Assembly: GCA_023448955.1 (NCBI GenBank)
Contig: JAEXJU010000362.1
Location: forward strand, 1 to 9,860
Origin: Bacteroidota bacterium
GTDB lineage: Bacteria; Bacteroidota; Bacteroidia; Flavobacteriales; Weeksellaceae
Reading direction: 5' to 3'
DNA length: 9,860 nt
How positions within the stretch are numbered: position 1 is the stretch's first letter; every line of letters begins with the position of its first letter. Positions 5,300-9,860 of the stretch are shown here, piece by piece. Position numbers and translations under genes: made by a program. The notes under the pieces are model-generated. The model made no database searches, had not been told where the DNA came from, and was given only the letters and a program-made list of their open reading frames with translations.

Positions 5300-5767
5300 A
5301 TGGAAAACAAACCGGTAACGTTTCAGTTTATTTCTGAACCTACAGACGTTAATTTTGGAGGCAATGTGCACGGTGGAAGCGTGATGAAGTGGATAGACCA
5401 GGTCGGATACGCCTGCGCAAGCAACTGGTCAGGAACTTATTGTGTCACGGTTTATGTCGGCGGAATAAGATTTTATAAACCTATTAAAATCGGGGAAATC
5501 GTGAAGCTGGAATCCAAAGTGATTTTCACGGGAAACTCTAGTATGCATATTTCGATTGATGTATTTTCGAGGAATATCAAAGAGAAAAAGTTTGAAAAGC
5601 GAACGCATTGTATCATTGTTTTTGTGGCTGTGGATGAAAACGGAAAATCCGTGGAGGTTCCGAAATGGATTCCGGTCACCGAAAAGGAAATCCAAATGGA
5701 ACAATATGCCATCAAACTGAAAGACCTGAGAAAAAATATCGAAGACGAAATGAAACCTTTTCTGTAA
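5300..5767 (+). CDS. Acyl-CoA thioesterase, hotdog fold (YciA/BACH-like)
   Basis: Protein of 155 aa, the normal size for a single-hotdog acyl-CoA hydrolase, which releases free fatty acid and CoA in the cytoplasm. The N-terminal half carries the family signature: PTDVNFGGNVHGGSVMKWID (14-33), with the Asn-x-x-Gly-x-x-xGG turn and the Asp (D33) that closes the active-site helix. Then YVGGIRFYKPIKIGEIVKLESKV follows, the typical central strands. The C-terminal 30 residues are charged and helical (EKEIQMEQYAIKLKDLRKNI). The ATG at 5300 is chosen; the in-frame TTG at 5279 would start inside the promoter-like box and the repeat. There is no obvious partner gene, although the upstream acyl-CoA dehydrogenase belongs to the same area of lipid metabolism. 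Confidence 0.88.
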   Translation: MENKPVTFQFISEPTDVNFGGNVHGGSVMKWIDQVGYACASNWSGTYCVTVYVGGIRFYKPIKIGEIVKLESKVIFTGNSSMHISIDVFSRNIKEKKFEKRTHCIIVFVAVDENGKSVEVPKWIPVTEKEIQMEQYAIKLKDLRKNIEDEMKPFL

Positions 5768-5839
5768 TAAAAGTTGCATTACTGTGGAAAAATAAAGACC
5801 TAACATCAGATAATATGTAAAAAAGATTCCGAAATTCGC

Positions 5840-5854
5840 ACGTTTTAATAACGT
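5840..5854. repeat. Short inverted repeat before the T9SS protein gene
   Basis: ACGTT (5840-5844) pairs with AACGT (5850-5854) around TTAAT, 13 nt before the GTG start. It could be an operator or a 5'-UTR hairpin, but it may also be chance. The rest of the 100-bp gap shows no consensus promoter. Confidence 0.25.
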
Positions 5855-5867
5855 AACAAAATAAAAA

Positions 5868-7418
5868 GTGAAAAAGAAAATTTACACAGTTTTAGGTTTG
5901 GCAGCAATTCTGAACCTTAATGCACAAATCTTCAGTGCCGGTTTCGAAAACAATAACGGGACACCTTTATCTCAGTTCAAAACAATCAATGCCGACGGAC
6001 TAACAGTTCCGGAATGGGCACAGGTTCAGGATTTTAACGACAAAGCCTGGATTCAGTTTTATGATGGTTATGATAACAAAATAGCTTTCAGCACCTCTTA
6101 TTACAGCCCGGAAGGTCAGTCCAACGATTGGCTGATTACACCAGGAATTACAATTCCAAATACCGGAACTCCAACGCTTTACTGGAAAGGGAAATCCTAT
6201 GATTTTGATTATACAGATTCTTATGCAGTCAAAATTTCGGAAACGAATGACGATATGGCATCGTTCACAACCTTGACTCAGATTGACAATGAGCAGCCTT
6301 TCGATTATGCCAGCCATACATTAGACCTTTCAAATTATAAAGGAAAAACAGTTTATCTGGCTTTCGTCAATAATACCAACAGCGGAACGTATCTGGCTTT
6401 GGATGATTTATATATCAGCCAATCTGCTAACTGCGTATTGCCTTCATTAGACGGGTTTTCAGTCTCCAATCTTAAGCCAACTTCTGTAACCATCGATTGG
6501 TCTGCAACAAGCGGAATTAACAATTATGATACTGGATTAACGACTTTTGACACATCTGTTTCTTCAAAAGGAATTACTTCTGCTACTACTAAAAGTTTCG
6601 ATAATCTACAGGCCGGAAAAAGATACCAATTCTTCCTGAAAAACGCTGATTACGGTTCCGGCTGGGCCGGACCAAAATCCGTTTGGACGCCGACAGAATT
6701 GCCTTATTCCTATGATTTTGAAAAAACAATTGAAAACTATGGTGAATATGATTCTGACGGTTGGGCCTCTACAACCTGGTTAATGGGAGACAACAGTGAA
6801 GTCGCACAAAACGGAAGCGGTTACGCTTATAACAACACTAGCACTTCCAACGCTGGAAAAAACGACTGGTTATTCTCCTATCCTATTTACCTGATAAACG
6901 GCGAAACAGTTACTGTAAAATATTACACTTCCATCGGAAATACATCTGCTGACCCGGTGACTCTGAAAGTCGCTGTAGCAAGCGCTCCAGACAAAAACAA
7001 CATCATTGAAACCCTAAAAACGCAGACCGTTTCTCAGCAAGCTTACACAGAATATTCCGTGAATTACACTGCGACGGCTGACCAGGTTTATTACATCGGT
7101 TTCGGAAACACGACGCCTAAAGTAACAACAACTACAGCTTTGAGATTGGATAATATCAGTTTCTCAAAAAGCAATTTGGCTGTGAATGATGTTAACAAAA
7201 CGAATATCAAAGTTTATCCAAATCCTGTGGTTGGCCAGTTGAATATCAAGACTGATGAAACTATTAAGTCGGTTCAGGTTTATTCTTTAGACGGAAAATT
7301 GCTTAAAACAATCAAAGGAAATGCGACTATGGTTGACTTTAAAAATTATCCAAAAGGTTCTTATTTAGTTAAGATTGAAACCAACAAATCAACGACTTCT
7401 CAAAAAGTTATAAAATAA
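5868..7418 (+). CDS. Secreted modular protein with T9SS type A sorting domain
   Basis: Protein of 516 aa, predicted to be exported by Sec and then passed by the type IX secretion system to the surface or medium. Residues 1-20 form a signal peptide (KKK, hydrophobic core VLGLAAILNL, likely cleavage at NA-Q). About 21-185 is a jelly-roll of the choice-of-anchor J/cleaved adhesin kind (SAGFEN...NDWLITPGI...LALDDLYIS). About 190-275 is fibronectin type III-like (SVTIDWSA...AGKRYQFFLKN). About 277-435 is a second jelly-roll (YSYDFEK...NDWLFSYPI...LRLDNISFS). Residues 437-516 are the T9SS type A C-terminal domain (IKVYPNPVVGQLNIK, VYSLDGKLLKTI, KGSYLVKIET). No catalytic domain is visible; adhesion or carbohydrate binding is possible. 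The start is GTG: an in-frame TAA two codons upstream rules out an earlier start, and the KKK signal follows directly. No terminator is seen before the trp promoter. Confidence 0.9.
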   Translation: MKKKIYTVLGLAAILNLNAQIFSAGFENNNGTPLSQFKTINADGLTVPEWAQVQDFNDKAWIQFYDGYDNKIAFSTSYYSPEGQSNDWLITPGITIPNTGTPTLYWKGKSYDFDYTDSYAVKISETNDDMASFTTLTQIDNEQPFDYASHTLDLSNYKGKTVYLAFVNNTNSGTYLALDDLYISQSANCVLPSLDGFSVSNLKPTSVTIDWSATSGINNYDTGLTTFDTSVSSKGITSATTKSFDNLQAGKRYQFFLKNADYGSGWAGPKSVWTPTELPYSYDFEKTIENYGEYDSDGWASTTWLMGDNSEVAQNGSGYAYNNTSTSNAGKNDWLFSYPIYLINGETVTVKYYTSIGNTSADPVTLKVAVASAPDKNNIIETLKTQTVSQQAYTEYSVNYTATADQVYYIGFGNTTPKVTTTTALRLDNISFSKSNLAVNDVNKTNIKVYPNPVVGQLNIKTDETIKSVQVYSLDGKLLKTIKGNATMVDFKNYPKGSYLVKIETNKSTTSQKVIK

Positions 7419-7432
7419 GTTGAGAAAAATAG

Positions 7433-7462
7433 TTGCAGAATTAAAAATCATTTCTAAATTTG
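7433..7462 (+). promoter_or_regulatory. Promoter of the trp operon
   Basis: TTG (7433-7435), a 19-nt spacer and TAAATTTG (7455-7462) are an exact match to the Bacteroidota housekeeping promoter. Transcription should begin a few bases after 7462, immediately before the leader peptide. Confidence 0.75.
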
Positions 7463-7476
7463 TCCCGATGAAACTT

Positions 7477-7545
7477 ATGAACAACAAAAACTGGTGGTGG
7501 CTTTCAAACTCTTTGTCGGGTCTGAAAGGATTATCGGTGTTCTAA
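7477..7545 (+). CDS. trpL: trp operon leader peptide with three consecutive Trp codons
   Basis: Short ORF of 22 codons plus stop, reading MNNKNWWWLSNS and ending in SVF-TAA. TGG-TGG-TGG occupies 7492-7500. It lies between a consensus promoter and a terminator, directly upstream of trpE, which is the arrangement of an attenuator leader. Scarcity of charged tRNA-Trp would stall a ribosome at these codons. An in-frame ATG at 7468 would add MKL, but it lies only 5 nt after the -7 box, about where transcription should start. The ATG at 7477 is therefore preferred unless the transcript is leaderless. Three adjacent Trp codons in a 22-codon frame at this place are unlikely by chance. Confidence 0.85.
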   Translation: MNNKNWWWLSNSLSGLKGLSVF

Positions 7546-7611
7546 AATTGTGAACTAACTATAACTCAATCATAATAAGACTTTGACAAATTTTGTTGAA
7601 GTCTTTTTTTT
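7501..7611 (+). promoter_or_regulatory. Transcription attenuator of the trp operon (alternative RNA pairings)
   Basis: Three exclusive structures can be read. (a) 1:2 hairpin: CTTTCA (7501-7506) with TGAAAG (7523-7528), enclosing region 2. (b) Antiterminator 2:3: TTTGTC (7512-7517) with GACAAA (7585-7590), two G.T pairs, a one-base bulge, and GTCT (7520-7523) with AGAC (7578-7581). (c) Terminator 3:4 at 7577-7605. A ribosome stalled on the Trp codons (ending at 7500) would cover 7501-7506, block (a), free region 2 for (b), and so prevent (c). With ample Trp, (a) and (c) form and trpE is not transcribed. The pairings were read by eye; no energies were computed. Confidence 0.8.
7577..7611 (+). 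terminator. Attenuator terminator upstream of trpE
   Basis: AAGACTTTGACAAA (7577-7590) pairs along its full length with TTTGTTGAAGTCTT (7592-7605), with two wobble pairs; the last pairs would open to form the loop. An 8-base T run (7604-7611) follows. It is the clearest intrinsic terminator in the window, and it sits before the gene rather than after one. Confidence 0.9.
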
Positions 7612-7657
7612 GTTAATGACTTTGACAAGCTTTAATAAAAATTGAAAATTATTTAAA

Positions 7658-9079
7658 ATGAACTTGGAAAACATAATCAATATAAAAACTTCTGTTAAAT
7701 CCCGTTTAGCAGACCTTTACACACCAATCGGAATTTATCTTCGTCTTCGCGACCAGTTTCGTGATACAATTCTTTTGGAAAGTGCAGGAAATCAAAACTC
7801 TGAAAATTCGTTTTCTTTTATTTGCGTTAATGCGATTGCCGGAATCGAAATCAGAAATTATGATGAAGCTGAGCTTAAGTTCCCTCTCGAAAATCCTACA
7901 AGAATTAATCTGAAAAATGAAAAATTATCAGATTTGATGCAGGAATTCTCCAACTGTTTCCAATGCGAAAAACCAAATCACGAGATTGGAAAACAGGCTC
8001 AGGGATTTTTTGGATACACAAGTTATGATGCGATTCCATTTTTTGAGAATATCAAATTCAAGGAACAGTCTGAAGACAATAAAATTCCGTTGATGCGTTA
8101 CAGATTGTATCAATACGTGATTGCCATCAATCATCACAATGATGAGATGTTTTTGATTGAGAATAAAATCAATGGTTTGAAATCCGAATTATCGACGCTG
8201 GAAAATATCATCAACCAAAAGAATGCGCCGGTTTTTCCATTTGAATTAACCTCAGAGGAAACTTCGAATTTAAAAGATGAAGAGTTTTTGAAATCGGTGG
8301 AATTTGCGAAGAAACATTGTTTCCGTGGAGATGTTTTCCAATTGGTTCTCAGCAGAAGATTCGAGCAGAAATTTCAAGGCGACGAGTTCAATGTTTATCG
8401 TGCTTTGCGGAATATCAATCCTTCGCCTTATTTATTTTTCTTCGATTATGGTGATTATAAGTTGATGGGTTCCAGCCCGGAAAGTCAGTTGATTATCAAA
8501 AACGGAAAAGCAATCATTCATCCGATTGCAGGCACTTTCAGACGAACCGGAAACATCGAAAAAGATTTGGAATCTGCGGAAGAACTCAAAAAAGATCCGA
8601 AAGAGAATGCGGAACACACGATGTTGGTAGATTTGGCAAGAAACGATTTGAGCATTCACGGGAAAAATACAACGGTTTCCAAACTGAAGGAAATTCATTT
8701 CTTTTCTCACGTGATTCATATGGTTTCCGAAGTCGTAACCGATGTTAAGGAAGACCAAAATCCATACGAAATGATTGCAACCACTTTCCCACAAGGCACT
8801 TTGAGTGGCGCTCCAAAATACCGCGCAATGCAATTAATTGACGAACACGAGAAAACTTCCAGAAGTTATTACGCAGGTTGTATCGGCTTTGTCGGCTTTG
8901 ACGGCAGTTGCAATCAGGCAATTATGATTCGGACTTTCCTGAGTAAAAACAACACTTTATTCTACCAGGCCGGAGCAGGAATCACCGCAAAATCTGTCGC
9001 AGAAAGCGAACTTCAGGAAGTTAATAACAAATTAGGTGCATTGAAAAAAGCAATCATTAAAGCGGAGAGAATTGGTTGA
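7658..9079 (+). CDS. trpE: Anthranilate synthase component I
   Basis: Protein of 473 aa. It makes anthranilate from chorismate in the first committed step of tryptophan synthesis, using ammonia delivered by the TrpG glutamine amidotransferase. The N-terminal part carries LLES (39-42), the conserved Trp feedback-inhibition motif. The chorismate-binding domain follows: GDVFQLVLSRRF (224-235), GSSPES (271-276), HPIAGTFRR (288-296), AEHTMLVDLARNDL (318-331), GTLSGAPK (380-387) and YQAGAGI (436-442). Feedback inhibition is therefore expected, in addition to transcriptional attenuation from the leader upstream. trpG follows after an inserted small gene. The final codons ATT-GGT-TGA merge with an inverted repeat (GGTTGAT), so the stop codon comes from the inserted element. 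The LLES motif and Trp-codon leader favour trpE over pabB. Confidence 0.95.
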   Translation: MNLENIINIKTSVKSRLADLYTPIGIYLRLRDQFRDTILLESAGNQNSENSFSFICVNAIAGIEIRNYDEAELKFPLENPTRINLKNEKLSDLMQEFSNCFQCEKPNHEIGKQAQGFFGYTSYDAIPFFENIKFKEQSEDNKIPLMRYRLYQYVIAINHHNDEMFLIENKINGLKSELSTLENIINQKNAPVFPFELTSEETSNLKDEEFLKSVEFAKKHCFRGDVFQLVLSRRFEQKFQGDEFNVYRALRNINPSPYLFFFDYGDYKLMGSSPESQLIIKNGKAIIHPIAGTFRRTGNIEKDLESAEELKKDPKENAEHTMLVDLARNDLSIHGKNTTVSKLKEIHFFSHVIHMVSEVVTDVKEDQNPYEMIATTFPQGTLSGAPKYRAMQLIDEHEKTSRSYYAGCIGFVGFDGSCNQAIMIRTFLSKNNTLFYQAGAGITAKSVAESELQEVNNKLGALKKAIIKAERIG

Positions 9080-9101
9080 TGGTTGATAGTTGACAGTTGA
9101 T
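9074..9101 (+). repeat. Left inverted repeat (four GGTTGAT-type heptamers)
   Basis: Heptamers at 9074-9080, 9081-9087, 9088-9094 and 9095-9101. The first contains the TGA stop of trpE. Confidence 0.85.
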
Positions 9102-9126
9102 AGAATAACTAATAAAAACACAAAAT

Positions 9127-9480
9127 ATGGAATATATAAATCTTGAAGTTTGGATTGAAGCAAGAAAACTTACTAAGCTTGTTTATGATTCAACTAAAAA
9201 TTATCCAAAAGAGGAAATTTTTGGATTAACAAATCAAATTAGAAGATGTGCCGTTTCTGTTCCATCTAATATTGCAGAAGGTTGCGGAAGAAACACTTCA
9301 AAAGATACAATACATTTTTTATTTATTGCGAGAGGTTCACTTTATGAACTTGAAACGCAATTTTATTTATCAGCAGACCAAAATTATTTAAGTGTAGAAG
9401 AACTTGAAACAATCCTTAATCAAATAATAATTTGCAAAAAATTATTAAATGGATTTATAAATTATTATAGAAAAAAATAA
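9127..9480 (+). CDS. Four-helix-bundle protein of the 23S rRNA intervening-sequence (IVP/S23) family
   Basis: Protein of 117 aa, normal length for the family. Typical signatures in order are LEVWIEARKLTKLVYDST (7-24), FGLTNQIRRCAVSVPSNIAE (32-51) with GCGR just after, FLFIARGSLYELETQ (65-79) and a C-terminal helix with KKLLNGFINYY. Relatives are encoded in intervening sequences of 23S rRNA genes and in many other places in Bacteroidota genomes; another branch (Avd) works with diversity-generating reverse transcriptases. No reverse transcriptase is visible here. The biochemical role of the family is unknown to me; RNA binding is plausible. It sits in sense orientation between trpE and trpG, 47 nt after the trpE stop, with one base between its stop and the trpG ATG. 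It should be co-transcribed, but has no evident link to tryptophan synthesis. It is visibly more AT-rich than trpE. Confidence 0.9.
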   Translation: MEYINLEVWIEARKLTKLVYDSTKNYPKEEIFGLTNQIRRCAVSVPSNIAEGCGRNTSKDTIHFLFIARGSLYELETQFYLSADQNYLSVEELETILNQIIICKKLLNGFINYYRKK

Positions 9481-9481
9481 A

Positions 9482-9860
9482 ATGACAGATATAAAGCCAT
9501 CAGCCATCAGCCATCAACCATCAACCAAAATTTTGGTGTTTGACAATTACGACAGTTTTACATACAATCTCGTTCAAATCATAGAGCAGATTGTTGACGA
9601 AAAAGTAGATGTTTATAGAAACGACAAGATTCCGTTGGAAGACATTGAAAAATACGATAAAATCATTCTTTCTCCTGGTCCGGGAATTCCGAAAGAAGCT
9701 GGAATTTTGTTAGATGTGATTAAAAAATATGCGCCAACGAAATCCATTTTCGGAGTTTGTCTGGGGCAACAAGCCATTGCAGAAGCTTTTGGAGGAAGTT
9801 TAATTAATCTTTCCGAAATTTATCACGGCGTGGCAACTGAAGCCACTCAAACCAAAGAAC
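9482..9860 (+). CDS. trpG: Anthranilate synthase component II, glutamine amidotransferase (3' end outside window)
   Basis: The first 126 residues of a class I glutamine amidotransferase, which hydrolyses glutamine and passes ammonia to TrpE. After residue 16 it reads KILVFDNYDSFTYNLVQII, the usual TrpG N-terminus. Then come SPGPGIP (64-70), which contributes to the oxyanion site, and GVCLGQQAIAEAFGG with the nucleophile C93. The His-Glu pair of the triad lies beyond the window. Residues 1-15 (MTDIKPSAISHQPST) are an unusual extension; from about residue 5 they are encoded by the right inverted repeat of the inserted element. The ATG at 9482, one base after the preceding stop, is the only ATG before the conserved core. 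A GTG or TTG around 9532-9537 would cut into the conserved strand. Confidence 0.93.
   Translation, partial: MTDIKPSAISHQPSTKILVFDNYDSFTYNLVQIIEQIVDEKVDVYRNDKIPLEDIEKYDKIILSPGPGIPKEAGILLDVIKKYAPTKSIFGVCLGQQAIAEAFGGSLINLSEIYHGVATEATQTKE
9499..9526 (-). repeat. Right inverted repeat (four ATCARCC heptamers) inside trpG
   Basis: Heptamers at 9499-9505, 9506-9512, 9513-9519 and 9520-9526. A decayed fifth (TAAAGCC) lies at 9492-9498. They are translated in frame as part of the TrpG N-terminus and are the inverted partner of 9074-9101. Confidence 0.85.

Larger units (their letters stand above)
9074..9526. mobile_element. IVS-like element between trpE and trpG, bounded by inverted heptamer repeats
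   Basis: The left end (9074-9101) reads GGTTGAT, GGTTGAT, AGTTGAC, AGTTGAT. The right end (9499-9526) reads ATCAGCC, ATCAGCC, ATCAACC, ATCAACC. Aligned as an inverted repeat, the outer 14 bp are perfect and 24 of 28 positions can pair in RNA, counting G.U. The only gene inside is the IVP/S23 four-helix-bundle protein, the family first known from intervening sequences in 23S rRNA genes, which are also closed by inverted repeats. No transposase is present. That it is mobile is inferred from this structure and from its place inside an operon. No target-site duplication could be defined. Confidence 0.6.

Noticed and set aside
5429..8833. Minus-strand open frames opposite the thioesterase, T9SS protein and trpE
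   Set aside because: All lie antisense to genes with clear family motifs; no promoter or domain supports them.
9127..9480. Diversity-generating retroelement, because the Avd protein has the same fold
   Set aside because: No reverse transcriptase, template repeat or variable repeat is present, and the flanks are heptamer arrays instead.

Overview
The window looks like a chromosomal piece of a Flavobacteriia member close to Chryseobacterium (phylum Bacteroidota). The supporting signs are a type IX secretion (T9SS) C-terminal sorting domain, several promoters of the Bacteroidota type (TTG/TTTG, 18-20 nt, TAnnTTTG), weak or absent Shine-Dalgarno sequences, AT-rich intergenic DNA, and palindromic intergenic repeats (GCTCC-GTA-GGAGC, TTGTCCCGAAA) that I recall from flavobacterial genomes. 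No sequence search was possible, so the genus is an inference.

Layout, left to right. (1) 1-813: the 3' part of a long acyl-CoA dehydrogenase gene, then its terminator and two 46-bp repeats. (2) 1003-3079: an accessory stretch on the minus strand. It holds a PIN-like nuclease fused to a sigma-70 region-4-like helix-turn-helix, and a Doc/Fic toxin with a small putative antitoxin. The PIN gene lies between a 17-codon remnant of the end of the acyl-CoA dehydrogenase gene and a 30-codon remnant of the end of a DUF763 gene. Intact versions of both genes also flank the whole stretch. Removing 1003-2368 would leave a simple locus (ACAD - repeats - toxin/antitoxin - DUF763), so this looks like two alternative cargoes of one insertion hotspot joined side by side. 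(3) 3080-4729: a DUF763 protein with a helix-hairpin-helix and a C-terminal QLSLF that matches the beta-clamp-binding motif, then an ArsC-fold protein. (4) 4730-5299: 570 bp without a gene, filled with palindromes and a tandem 205-bp repeat. Each unit ends in a -7 promoter-like box, the second one just upstream of the next gene. (5) 5300-7418: a hotdog-fold acyl-CoA thioesterase, then a secreted modular T9SS protein.

(6) 7433-9860: the start of a tryptophan biosynthesis operon. A consensus promoter is followed by a short leader peptide with three consecutive Trp codons. Then come mutually exclusive RNA pairings and an intrinsic terminator: a classical ribosome-stalling attenuator ahead of trpE. 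Between trpE and trpG sits a roughly 450-bp element encoding a four-helix-bundle protein of the 23S rRNA intervening-sequence (IVP/S23) family. It is bounded by inverted heptamer repeats (GGTTGAT). Its left end supplies the trpE stop codon and its right end encodes most of a trpG N-terminal extension. In RNA the two ends could pair into a long stem like those around rRNA intervening sequences.

The most noteworthy points are the trp attenuator, the IVS-like element inside the trp operon, the stacked hotspot cargo, the PIN/sigma-region-4 fusion and the clamp motif on DUF763.
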